A stretch of 64,000 bases of DNA, taken from assembly GCA_037127255.1 (NCBI GenBank), contig JBANSL010000013.1, forward strand, positions 14,404,688 to 14,468,687, read 5' to 3'. Source of the stretch: Persicaria tinctoria (taxonomy: Eukaryota; Streptophyta; Magnoliopsida; Caryophyllales; Polygonaceae). How positions within the stretch are numbered: the first letter of the stretch is position 1; every line of letters starts with the position of its first letter. The notes beneath the pieces are model-generated. The model made no database searches and was not told where the DNA came from. It saw only the letters and a program-made list of their open reading frames with translations. This document shows positions 1 through 12,926 of this stretch, piece by piece. The translations under genes and the position numbers were made by a program.

Positions 1-324
1 CCTTGCTCATGCCACCTGCGAGACACTCTGGCTCCAGTCATTACTTGTTGAACTTCGTATCTTTCTGTCGGCTGCACCTATCCTTTGGTGTGATAATCTT
101 GGTGCAACATACCTAGCGAGCAATCTTATTCTTCACCATCGCATTAAGCATCTATCACTTGATTACCACTTTGTTTGAGAGAGAGTTCAGGCCCGATCTC
201 TACAGGTCGCCTTCATCTCTTCCCAAGATCAACGTGCAGACCTGCTCACCAAGCCACTCTCTACCGCCTGTTTCACCACAATGTGATCCCATCTTTGCTT
301 ACGCCAGTTGGGATCGAGGGAGGA
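1..324 (+). pseudogene. Copia pol 3' end, RNase H domain (relic)
   Basis: Starting from base 2, the sequence translates as the C-terminal part of a Ty1/copia RNase H domain. It shows an ATCETLWLQSLL-like helix, the WCDN block, and an HHRIKH..DYHFV block typical of the copia C-terminus. The next codon is TGA where family members usually have Arg, which looks like a CGA to TGA transition, and the RERV.. reading resumes after it. The tail (DLLTKPLS-like) ends near 290 and is followed by a purine-rich tract around 310-325. The element enters from the left edge, so only its 3' end is visible. It is a dead copy. Confidence 0.85.
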
Positions 325-549
325 TATTGAGACACACACAACGGGCCTCTTGCCTTGATGCTCCAGAAGCTTCCTACCATCCTTGGGCACCACTCATTCT
401 AGGAGATTTTGACACTTGTCCTAAGATCTGTAGCTTGCTTAACCTAGTCCTCATTGTGTGCCTATATATGTAGTACTGTTCTGAATAGAAGAATACAAGA
501 GAGAAAATTACAATTGCAATTTGTCTGGTCTTTATCCTGTGTTTTAGCA
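325..549 (+). repeat. Probable 3' LTR of the Copia relic
   Basis: This stretch follows the purine-rich tract and carries an LTR-like promoter and polyadenylation region (CTATATATGTAG near 461, then AATAGAAGAATACAAG). It ends in TTTAGCA near 549. The start is uncertain because the expected TG appears mutated. The matching 5' LTR is outside the window, so the limits rest on position and composition only. Confidence 0.45.
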
Positions 550-625
550 TAAAGGCCCGACATGAAACTTTAAAATAAGGCCCTCTACACATTAGCTATA
601 GTTGAATAAATATTTTTTATTTTTT

Positions 626-1446
626 GGGAAAACTAATTAAAATATCATAACCTTTGGGGGTATGGTAAAAATATATCCTCAATTTTCAAATGTAATAAAA
701 ATATTCTGACCTTTGAGGATGGTGGTAATATATTACCACGAGTTTTTTCACGCGTAAAAAATGCTGACAAGGTAGGCTAGATGGATTTTTTTTGGCAAGG
801 GTTTTTTTTAACGGTTACGCAGAAAAAATAAATAAATTGTTGGAATGTGTTCATACCCAACGCATTTTCCTCCCTCCTTTCTTCTTCCGTGGTCACCTCT
901 TGAATTGTCTTCTGGACAGCTCATGATTCCTCTTCAATGACAGTCTTCCTCCCTCGTTGTCACCTGTTTTGAGTTGTCTCTCTCACATATTCTTCCTCTT
1001 TGATTCGTTCACGGACTTGGCTGAGTAAGTTTTGTTTTTCCCTCTTAGTTGTTGATGTTTTTGCCGCTTTAGTTTTGTTGTCGGTTTGGTGTTAGGAATA
1101 GAATAGTCGTGTTGTGTAAATTTGATGCAGTTGTGACCGCATTAGTTGCTTGGTTAAATCAATTTCATTTTTCGGGTTTAATTTTTTTGTCGGGTTATTT
1201 TTTTCTTAGGAAGCCGTTCAAGAAATCTCAATTTTAGTGCTAATTTGTAAAAAGACTTTCATGCAGGCTGTCTTGTTAAAAAAAAATCCACGTAGGCTGC
1301 CTTGTCGGTATTTTTGACCCGTGAGAAAACCCGTGGTAATATATTACCACTACTCTCAAAGGTCGGGATATTTTTATTACTTTTGAAAGTTGAGGATAGA
1401 TTTTTACCATACCCCCAAAGATGGGGGTATTTTAATTAGTTTTCCC
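626..1446. mobile_element. Non-autonomous MULE-type element with long TIRs
   Basis: The 821-bp element starts with GGGAAAACTAATTAAAATA and ends with its reverse complement. The inverted arms extend about 150 bp each (626 to about 775, and about 1295 to 1446), with a few mismatches. The 8-bp flanks TATTTTTT at 618-625 and 1447-1454 look like a target duplication, possibly 9 bp in the T run. Long TIRs with 8-9 bp duplications suggest a Mutator-like origin. The unique centre (about 840-1060) is CT-rich, like a transcribed 5' leader, and has no ORF, so it could be captured host DNA. Confidence 0.75.
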
Positions 1447-1748
1447 TATTTTTTTCATAGCAAAATCTCATTTTAAAAGTGTACAAAGATAACATATTAT
1501 TGAAAGAAATATTAGCGTATACCTATATAATTCTTAAACTGAAAACTCCTAATTATGATTATAGATTAGGAAGAAATGAAGAGGAACATCATGAGCAGCT
1601 ACAATAAACATAATTCCCAGAAATTAAAGATGAACATGAAGAGGGATTGGAGTTGTAGCCTTGTAGGGTTTTTATTGGATTTTCATAATTGTTCCGGAGA
1701 TTTGGAGAAGAATTAGAGCTCTATGATCTTTGATCTTAATTTATTTTT
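1447..1748. other. Intergenic spacer between two MULE-type elements
   Basis: About 300 bp of AT-rich DNA between the two long-TIR elements. I see no gene, RNA or further repeat in it. Confidence 0.6.
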
Positions 1749-2967
1749 GGGAAATTCCGGTTGGTGTTCCTGGGGTTTTGGCTATTCTGAATGGTGTCTT
1801 ACAGTTTTTCTTTTTTCGAATGGTGCCCCTAAGGTTTTCCAAAAGTTCTTCTGATGCCCAAATTCAATGTTTTCACTTTTTCATAAACAAAAATGAACCT
1901 TTATTTTTTCAATATTACACAAAATCACCCTTTACTTTTAAATTGAGCATAATTATCTATATTTTGCCAAAAATGCAACACAAAAGTACACTCATTTTTA
2001 AAATTAAACAAAAACACCCATTATTTTAAAAAAATTCAACAAAAAAACCCAATATTTTTAAAATCGCATTACATATCGATTACTTGACAAAATGTGCACA
2101 TGACCATTCATTTTTTATGAACAAAATGGTTAAGCTATAAAATGTGAGAAATCCTTCTAAAAAATTATTAAAAATAGTTCATTTTCTTACAATATTTTGT
2201 ATTGGTGATTAATTCATTTAATTGGATGCGCTTTCAAGCATGCAAGTTCACATAATGTTCTTATTTATTCGATCAAATAAGTTTAAAACCCAACTGCGAT
2301 ATCATCACAAATAAAAAACTTTATTGTAGTCATTTGAATAAAATAATTAAAGCTCATCGATCATGTGGCTAAAAAAAATAATTTTAATATATAGGAATTA
2401 GAATATTCTACACGAATACAATTAAATATCTATTTAATAATAAAATATTAATGACTAAGATAAAATAACTCAAGGTAAATTAGTCTTAATTATTATAAAA
2501 AATGATAGGTTTTTTTTAATTAAGTAAGTCTCATATACACCCCCCATAAAATATACAAAGGATGATTTTGTAATAAGTATTATTTTAATATATGTTTTTA
2601 AAATGTTATAGCTTAATCATTTTGTTCATAAAAATGGGTGGTTATGTGCACATTTTGTCAAGTAATCAATATGTTATGCGGTTTTAAAAATATTGGGTGT
2701 TTTTGTTTAATTTTAAAAATGAGTGTGCTTTTGTGTTGTATTTTTGGCAAAAATATAGATAATTATGTATAATTTAACAGTAAAGGGTGATTTTGTGTAA
2801 TATTGAAAAAATAAAGGTTCATTTTTGTCTATGAGAAAAGCAAAAACATTGATTTTGAGCATGAGGCAAACTTTTGAAAAACCTCAGGGGCACCATCCGA
2901 AAAAAGGAAAATCGTAGGGCATCATTCAGAATAGTCAAAACCTCAAGGGCATCAACCGGAATTTCCC
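1749..2967. mobile_element. Non-autonomous MULE-type element with about 370-bp TIRs
   Basis: A 1219-bp element bounded by GGGAAATTCCGG and its complement. The arms (about 1749-2130 and about 2590-2967) are inverted repeats with scattered differences. The 9-bp flanks TTTATTTTT (1740-1748) and TTTGTTTTT (2968-2976) differ at one base, as expected for an old Mutator-type target duplication. The short reading frames on the two arms mirror each other and lie in the TIRs, so they are not genes. The centre is AT-rich and has no coding content. Confidence 0.8.
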
Positions 2968-2976
2968 TTTGTTTTT

Positions 2977-3301
2977 CAATATTTTTCTTATATTTGTTAT
3001 AAATGAAAGTATATATCATTTAAAAAAAAATATGGACCTCCAGTACAAACTGGGCCTGAAGAGGTGACCAGTTAGCCTCACCTTAGGTTCGGCTCTGAGT
3101 CTAGATTTTAATTCTCCTTCCATCACTCCCTACTTACCACTTGAGCTAGATAGGACTCTTGTTTCAAACATCATCTAAATATGTTATATTACCTTAAAAA
3201 TACCAAATTTATGCAAAAAAATTTATTTATTTTTTTGTATTTTTTTTTCCGCCAGGGGGTGCTCGAGCACCCCCAAACACCCTCGGGCTCCGCCACTGTT
3301 C
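2977..3301. other. Spacer with a possible transposon terminus
   Basis: No gene is visible. Near 3255-3299 there is a palindrome GGGGGTGCTCGAGCACCCCC followed by GCTCCGCCACTG. A similar CAGTGGCGGA terminus recurs at 22859 in the opposite sense, so both may be ends of a dispersed repeat family. Limits cannot be drawn. Confidence 0.3.
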
Positions 3302-3633
3302 CCATGGACTTAATTACAAGTATACGTACACCAGTCGATCATTGCCTTCCAATTTCATTTCATTATGATAAATCAACTTGAATTGGCAACGTTCGATTCA
3401 CTACCTATCGAACGAAATTTCCTGTACTTGCTGAAAACTTCTCAATTCAAAACTTCAGACGACTTATCGTTGCAAGAATTTATCTGGATATTCCCTTGCA
3501 CGTACGTCCTTTCAAAAACTGAAGTGTCGCCCCACCTGGTCAATCTGACAGTTTGAAATGTAGTTAAGGCGTTAGTTGTCCTTCCAAATTAGGACGTTCA
3601 TTCTCTCTCTATCTGAATCAGTAGATCGCAGCA
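3302..3633 (+). promoter_or_regulatory. CRK1 upstream region, duplicated in inverted copy
   Basis: This upstream segment and 5' leader match the reverse complement of 7650-7968 over most of their length. That shows the promoter was copied with the CRK in the inverted duplication. A CT-rich leader (ATTCTCTCTCTATCTGAAT) lies just before the ATG. No single cis element is assigned. Confidence 0.5.
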
Positions 3634-6287
<2,654 letters not shown>

Positions 6288-6410
6288 TTCTAACACTTCA
6301 AAATATGATTGATTATTCTTGGCTACATACACAGTCGGCCGCCGTAAAATGGCTGAATTCATATCATATGGGATACATAAATTCCTAACGCTGCTGGTAC
6401 TTTGGGCATT

Positions 6411-7649
6411 GAAAAGTCGTCTGTTGCTTTCTTCATTGCTAGAAAGCTAAATTTTTCTGCTCCTTTACCTTCTATCTTATGTTCTTCGGATATATATAGC
6501 TGATATAAACATATAACAGAAATTAACGATACGGCGTGTGCTATATATCTTTCCTACAATTTAAGAAAATCAGTAGCTAAAATCATATATATACCTCCTT
6601 GTACAGTGTTACCAACTTCCTCATGGTTGTGGAAGGAGTTTATCGCCTTGAGATACTTTGTCGGCAGCTAGAAACAAAGGCCAGCAACAAGCAGCATTGC
6701 AAGAACCATAGGCACATCCACTCTTTGCACATAGTACATTTCATTCTTTCCTTCATACGGAATAACTAGGCAATTGATGAAATTCCATATAAATAATATC
6801 AATTGGTAATGACAGGAGTAGTCCATCAACCTTGGGTGAATATACCACGAATTTGTACCTGTCGATGGTGATGTAGGTGATAATCCTGGTGTTTGAGCTC
6901 TAGACAAGTTAAAAAATGGGAGGAGATCGATCATATCGTAGCTGGCAACTACGGCTGAAAATCATGGCCCAAGCAATCCCTTTTCCACAACAATTTAACA
7001 ATTCTTTGAGTGCATCAGTCAGGCATTGATAACAGTAGTCGTCTTTTATGTATAGGCTACACTGGACTAGGCGATGCAATGTCTGAAGCTCGGTTATATT
7101 CACAACACCGGTTGCATAACTTGGTGAAAGACTTCCGTATGCTGCCTTATTGATAAGGGGGTTCATTCCCGTGTTCAGCTTCATGAAGAACTGCGTGGGA
7201 TCAGATACATTATCAAGGCTGGATTGCCCGACCCATATGCCACTTTCCTCAACGAAGAAAGATGAATTATCTGCGGAGTAACGCAAAGTGCACTCTGGGT
7301 ACCAAATGATGGCATCCTTCTCTATTGGGCAATCAACTACAACTTTCTTTGCAGCAGCTTGGACACAGCTGCTGCACACTGTGGTTTCAAGATCTCCTCT
7401 GCAGTAAAAAAGGCCATACACTTTTTCAGTGATCCCGGTTTCTTCATACCAACTCATGGATGATTTGCTGGTGAGATCCGAGAGGAGGAGATCCAGGCTC
7501 TTCTTGTAGTCGCTGTCGGCTGTGTAGTTCCCGGATGTGGAGTCGCATCGGCTTCTTGTGAAATTGAATTGCGCCCTCGCATTTAGCGCAAATAGGAGGG
7601 CAATGACAATGAGTGAAACAGCAGATTTGGAGAAGCCAAGAAGCATCAT
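6411..7649 (-). pseudogene. CRK2: inverted, kinase-less CRK copy
   Basis: This copy of the CRK1 5' half lies in inverted orientation. Exon 1 (7649 to about 6870) encodes a signal peptide and both DUF26 domains without the CRK1 deletion. It then carries an indel near 6925 that ends the frame at 6909. Exon 2 (6750-6595) keeps the membrane segment but has TAG where CRK1 has TGG. Exon 3 (from 6499) is frameshifted at its start, and homology stops abruptly at 6411, just after the start of the kinase (KKATDDFS). No ATP-binding loop or catalytic region follows. It could at most yield a secreted DUF26 protein. Homology with CRK1 includes the promoter, up to 7968. Confidence 0.9.
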
Positions 7650-7968
7650 TGCTGGAATCTACCAATTCAGATAGAGAGAGAGGGAGAATGAAAGTCCTAA
7701 TTCGGAAGGACAACTAATGCCTTAACTAAATTTCCAACTGTCAGATTGACCAGGTGGCGCCTCTTCAGTATTTGAAAGGACGTACGTGCAAGGGAATATA
7801 CAGATAAATTCTTGCAACGATAAATCTGAAGTTTTCAGCAAGTATATGAAATTTTGATAGGTAGTGAATCGAACGTTGCCACTTTGCCAATTCAAGCTGA
7901 TTTATCATAATGAAATGAAATTGGAAGGCAATGATCGAGTGGGTGTATACTTGTAGTTAAGTCCATGG
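7650..7968 (-). promoter_or_regulatory. CRK2 upstream region (mirror of the CRK1 promoter)
   Basis: Inverted copy of 3302-3633. Homology ends at the CCATGG near 7963-7968. It is followed by a short local duplication: about 32 bp at 7949-7980 is repeated at 8034-8065, 85 bp apart. Confidence 0.6.
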
Positions 7969-8249
7969 TAAGGATTTGGTGGTACCTAAACTGAAGTAGT
8001 CATGGGTTGATTATTCAACGACCGTACTGCGATACTTGTAGTTAAGTCCATGGTAAGGATTTGGTAGTTAAGTCCTCTACCTGCCGTTTGCATTTGCCCC
8101 CAAATTGTCAACTCTCCAATCACCATCCACTAATAGAGTAATCAGATTTGTTTGATAACACCTGAATAGATGAAACTGATGGATTAAGTAGGTTAAATAT
8201 ACGTTAAATCTCACCTAAGAACTCACCATAAGATCACCGGCTTGAGGGT

Positions 8250-8300
8250 CCCACTATATATATACACTTAGGGACATATTAAAAAACACACACAAAAAGA
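8250..8300 (+). promoter_or_regulatory. TATA box and leader of the DUF26 secreted protein gene
   Basis: CACTATATATATACA at about 8252-8266 lies about 40-50 bp before the ATG at 8305, in an A-rich context, and fits a plant TATA box with a very short leader. Confidence 0.5.
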
Positions 8301-8304
8301 AAGA

Positions 8305-9346
8305 ATGATGCCTCTTCTTCAGAATTACATGATACCTGCAACCTCAATCCTGGTGGTTTTAGCCCTCTTTGCAACCCCAACTCTCCAACAATCAAACCCA
8401 ACACCCCGATACCTCGACCACCAATGCCTTGCCGGAAACTACACCCAAGGCAGCCCCTACCAACTCAACCTCAACACTCTCCTCTCCTACCTCGCCTCCA
8501 ACTCCTCCTCCTCCTCCTTCTACCAAACCTCCGTCGCCCAAGGCTCCGACAACACCGTCTACGGCCGCTACTTCTGCCGCCACGACCTCTCCCTCCCAGT
8601 CTGCAGCGCCTGCGTGCAGGCCGCCACCAAGCAGATCGTCTCCAGCCCCGGCTGCCCCAACCTCAAGGAAGCCATCGTCTGGTTCGAGCAATGTACGCTC
8701 CTCTTCCTCAACAGCTCCTCCAGGCTCGACGCCGTCGATTTGGCATCCCCTTTCATCGTCTGGTACACCCCGTCCAATGTGTCCGACCCGGTCGCGTTCT
8801 ACCCGGTTCTCCAGGACACGATGGACCGGGTCATCAAAGAGGCCGCCTACGGGACCGGCTCGGACGGGTTCGGGACAGCGGAGGGGAACGTGTCGAAGGT
8901 CTTTACGCTGTATAGCATGGCGCAGTGCACCCCTGATAGGCTGGGGCTGTTGTGCGAGAGGTGTCTCAACAAGGCGCTGCTCGAAATCGACAGGTATTAT
9001 AACCAAAACATTCATGTGGCGTTTTTCTATCCCAATTGTCAGGTGAGGTATAGTAGTTTACGCCGGTTCTATGATGTTACCAACTCGCCATCATCGACGG
9101 TGGTCGCCCCTCCCCCTCCGATCACTCGAGTGTCGAACGATCCCAGTGTCCCGACGCCAGGTGATCTTCTAATTAATCATTAAAGATATATGTTTTGGGG
9201 TTAATTTGCTGAATAAATATTCAATTGTAATTGTTTGGTTTGGTTATGAATCAGGTAATTGGGCGATCGGAAGAAGGAGGAACAATGTTTTGAATGGTAT
9301 TGGGATTTTCATGGCACTCTCCACATTGATGTTATTGGGGGATTAA
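8305..9346 (+). CDS. Cysteine-rich repeat secretory protein (two DUF26 domains)
   Basis: The model is two exons, 8305-9160 and 9255-9346, with a GT-AG intron. Exon 1 encodes a signal peptide (hydrophobic to about residue 29, ending TLQQ) and two Gnk2/DUF26 domains. Their C-x8-C-x2-C motifs are CRHDLSLPVCSAC and CTPDRLGLLCERC. A Pro/Ser-rich linker follows. Without splicing the frame stops at 9181-9183, giving 292 residues. With splicing it gains a 92-nt exon encoding a basic stretch and a hydrophobic tail (GIFMALSTLMLL). The same split and the same 92-nt length occur in the gene at 19385-20405, which supports splicing. The tail suggests membrane or GPI anchoring, which is inference. No kinase is present. 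Exon 1 is GC-rich relative to its surroundings. Confidence 0.85.
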
Positions 9347-9915
9347 TTAGTGTCTGTACGTTTGTTATAAATCGAGTTTATGGAAAGTCGATCTCATGTG
9401 AAGAAAATTCATTGTCTATAGTTTGGATTTTAATTTCTTATTTATTCATTGATATTGTGTTGATTTTAATGTATTTCTTCCTTTTTTATTCCATCGATTG
9501 ACCTCTGTGGCTCTGTGGGCTATAATGTTAGATTTTTTTGTCATCATAAATCAATTTGCCTTGGTGTTTAACAAACTGCTGGTGCCTTTGATGTCGCTAA
9601 TGCAGCATATGCAACGCCAATAAGTGGAGTGAGCAAAAACACTATATTGGCTTTTAAGTAGGGGGGGGGGATTATATAAAAGGACATTTTTCTAGTTTTA
9701 ATGCATTATCCCATAATTTATGAATGATCTGGGGAAATTTTGTAGGGAAATAGGCAAGATATGAAAAAATTTTTAGGGAAATAGGCAAGATATGAAATTT
9801 TTTAGAGATTTAGCCAAATTAAGGTAAAGTCGCTGTTTTTAAAATATATATATAAATATAAAATATGTAAGTCGCTGTTTCAAACAACAACTTACTATTT
9901 TAAAAAAAAATCATT
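9347..9915. other. AT-rich intergenic DNA
   Basis: No gene is visible. It has a G10 run at 9661-9670, a direct repeat of TTAGGGAAATAGGCAAGATA (about 9735-9760 and 9770-9795), and AT-rich DNA with A runs to 9950. Confidence 0.6.
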
Positions 9916-10019
9916 TTAAATTGAAAAACAAAAAAAACAAAAAAATAAAACATATATGGGAGAGTCGCTTTTTTTTTCTTTCAAAATCCTAAGTTGAACA
10001 AGGCAAACATGGAGGGGGT

Positions 10020-10316
10020 TGTGAATCGGACGGGGCAACAACCGGTGAAGATTGCAAATGCAAATTGAAATTGGAGATTGGAAATTGGGCGCTTCTTGAA
10101 TTCGGCGCTTCTCGAATTGCAAATTGAAGATTGCAAATACAAATTGCAAATTGCAAGGCAAACAATCAGAAGGGAGAGTCCCGTGCATATATACAAAGCA
10201 AATCGGACTGGGCAAACAATCGGAAGGGAGAGTCCCTTGTTTTCCCATTTTTCCCATATATGCATAGCAAATTGCAAGGCAAACAATCAGACAGGGCAAC
10301 AATCGGACGGACGTGA
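10020..10316. repeat. Scrambled short direct repeats at a Copia break
   Basis: Short blocks recur here in mixed order. GCAAACAATC(A/G)GAAGGGAGAG appears near 10159 and 10213. GCAAATTGCAAGGCAAACAA appears near 10147 and 10268. GGCGCTTCTTGAATTC and GGCGCTTCTCGAATTG appear near 10088 and 10103. The block starts where the Copia RT homology stops (about 10317). Such patchworks fit filler DNA from end joining with template switching. Confidence 0.6.
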
Positions 10317-11850
10317 GCGGGTGATGCATGTGCTGACAAGTCCGATTGACAGCAAAACTGATCTCAGGTCGAGTTATCAGCGCATACTGCAAGCTACCCA
10401 CCACATGACGATATGCAGAGGGATTGACATAGGGCAAATCGGATGACGAAGAGACCTTGGTGACGGATGGGTCTGCTGGCGAGGAGATGGGCTGAGCTTC
10501 GAGCATGTTGCAACGCTCAAGTAAATCGTGAAGATACTTTTGCTGAGATAGATGAATGGATGAAGCTGAATAGGTAATCTCCACACCAAGGAAGAAAGAC
10601 AAACGACCAATGTCCTTAAGTGCAAATTGGCGATTAAGGGCAGCAAAGAAGCGCGTGACAAAGCCAGAATCAGAGCCAGTGACGATGATATCATCAATGT
10701 AAACAAGCACATAGGTAATGGCAGAGGTAGACTAAAGAACAAAGAGAGATGTGTCGGAAAAGCATGCCTGAAAGCCACAACTGTGCAAGTAGAGTCGAAG
10801 TTTGTTGAACCAAGCGCGGGGAGCCTGTTTGAGACCATACAGAGCTTTATGCAACTTGCAGACATAGTTCGGGAAGCGCAGATCAACAAATTTCTTGGGT
10901 TGAGACATATACACAACTTCATTCAAGTCACCATTGAGAAAGGCATTGTTGATGTCCAGTTGACGGAGATCCCAACCTCGGGACAGAGCGATGCACAAAA
11001 CAACACAGATGAAGATCGGCTTAACCACAGGGCCAAAGGTGTCGAAATAATCTACACCCTCTTCTTGGTGAAACACTTTGGCAACAAGCCGAGCCTTGTA
11101 CATTTCAACAATGCCGTCAGGTTTGCGCTTGATTCGAAAGACCCATTTGTTACCAACAACATTAGCCCAAGGAGGACACGGCACAAGGGACCAAGTCTGA
11201 TTCTTTGTGAGAGCATCAAGTTCAGATTTCATAGCAGAGCGCCATTGAGGAGACTTTGCAGCCAAAGCATAGGTAGAGGGCTCCTTTTCCGAGAGGAAGC
11301 AAGTAGGAGCGGGATACCGAGTGCTGAACGAGTGGACATAGGGTGTTGTGAGTCATCAGCAGGACGAAGAAACCCCAGAGGATGATGCTCATGAGTAGAA
11401 GCTGCAGGGGGCGGAGGAGATGTTGAAGAAGTTGTCAAAGATTGACTAGGCGAGGGGAGCGATGAGGCTGTAGAGGAGCCAATAAGAGGGTTGGTTGTCA
11501 TTGTAGGTGACTGAGGGACAGAAGAGACAAACTCTGACACAAACGCACTTGGAGTTGCCGGAGCAAGTGAGGGAGAAACGGACACGGCAGGGCTTTCCTG
11601 CGAGGGGAGGGGTGACGGTACTGCGGGAGAGGGAGAGGGAGAAGGGGCGAATCTGTCCACATCGAGCTGTAGAAGCCGAGAGGAGGTGGACGAGGACACA
11701 GCAGCGGGCGACGAGGAGGGGGGCGATGACGGGACATCGGTTTTGTAAGGGAAACTATCCTTATTGAACACAACATGAGTTGAGATATAGAATCTACCTA
11801 TAGGGAGATGCAAACATACATAACCTTTGTATTTGGAGTTGTACCCAAGG
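10317..11850 (-). pseudogene. Copia pol, integrase C-terminus and reverse transcriptase
   Basis: The frames read FLGYNSKYKGYVC (integrase C-terminal block), then a Ser/Pro-rich linker. RT follows, with WRSAMKSELDAL, NKWVFRIKRKPDG, YKARLVAK, LDINNAFLNGDL, ALYGLKQAPRAWF and the YIDDII catalytic box. A stop at 10732 breaks the domain between SLFVL and the catalytic box. It ends in the TRPEISFAVNR block, and the RNase H is absent. Confidence 0.9.
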
Positions 11851-11855
11851 AACAG

Positions 11856-12926
11856 TGATACGGGGTTAGCCGTGTGATGGTCCGATCTTCGACAACAAGC
11901 AAGAAACTTCAAGAACTGAACAAGAAACGCAAGAACTTAATCAAGAACGACCAAGAACTATAAAAGACGCAGCAAGACTCAACAAGATGATTCAAGATCT
12001 GCACAAGATAACCAAGAATGATCAAGAACTCAACAAGACTCGAAAACAGTAGCTAAAGACTCGAAATTGATATGAAAGAATGAAAAGACACGACCTGATA
12101 AGGACTGAAACGATCTATGTAGAACAAGATAAAGACCCCAGGCTTCCGTAGAAGGTAGGAACCAATACCAATGACTACACAACCCGCCTCTACAACCCCA
12201 CACAATCAAGCGAACAACTTGAAGGCACAAGGAGGGGGCTTGTGGATACTAGATTCACCAAGTCTTGCGAAATTGATAAACGCAAAGCAAACCAAGCTAA
12301 AACAAACCAATTCGATGATCAACGAGCACAGCTCTAGTTGGATCAACAAGACACTCCATGTGTTTCACACAATTTGAGAGATCTAAATTCTATTCATTGA
12401 AATCCGAGTGTTTACAATGGTAGAAATCGGCTTATATAGGCCTTAAGGGCTGATGGGCCGATTTATCGAAGTAAAGAAGATAAAAGAACAACTTAAGAAT
12501 TTAATAAAAATAACATCTAGAGTTTTCCTAAAATAACTTAAGTAAGAAAGTTGCTAAAATAGGAAATAACATAATGTTCAAGACTTGACAAAATCCCGTC
12601 AAAACCAGCAACAGCTCAAAGAATGTGGATTTCGGCCAAGCTATAGGACGAATCTGGAAAAACCTTCAACAAAAAAAGTTGTAGATCTCTTCGCCCTCGT
12701 TCCAACAAGATATGGCACGATCCAATCCGATTAATATTGAATCCGTACGACTCATTTTACTGAAATGTCGAAAAGCTGTCAAATATTCTGAACGAGTCTA
12801 AAACGTCATTTGCACCTTTGGATCTTCTCCCATGGTGGAGCCTTCTTCTTCCTCTTGAGGATGACATCATTTTCACGAGCTCGAATCATAGGTGTGTCCG
12901 GAGGTGGCTTGGATGGTCCCGCATCA
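11856..12926 (-). repeat. 3' LTR of the gag-only element
   Basis: 1071 bp, nearly identical to 15830-16891 except for a CAAGAA-rich stretch (about 11890-12060) that differs by several indels. The ends are TGATGCGGG and CCCGTATCA on the minus strand. Confidence 0.92.

Noticed and set aside
1730..3019. Matching short frames at 1730-2029 and 2819-3019
   Set aside because: They are the two arms of one TIR element, not coding genes.
3255..3299. Terminator-like GC palindrome GGGGGTGCTCGAGCACCCCC
   Set aside because: Not a bacterial context. More likely a part of a dispersed repeat end, as a related terminus occurs near 22859.
8369..9046. Long open frames on both strands overlapping the DUF26 gene (225, 207 and 163 codons)
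   Set aside because: They come from high GC content and regular codon use of the real frame. They are Pro/Arg/Val-biased and contain no domain.
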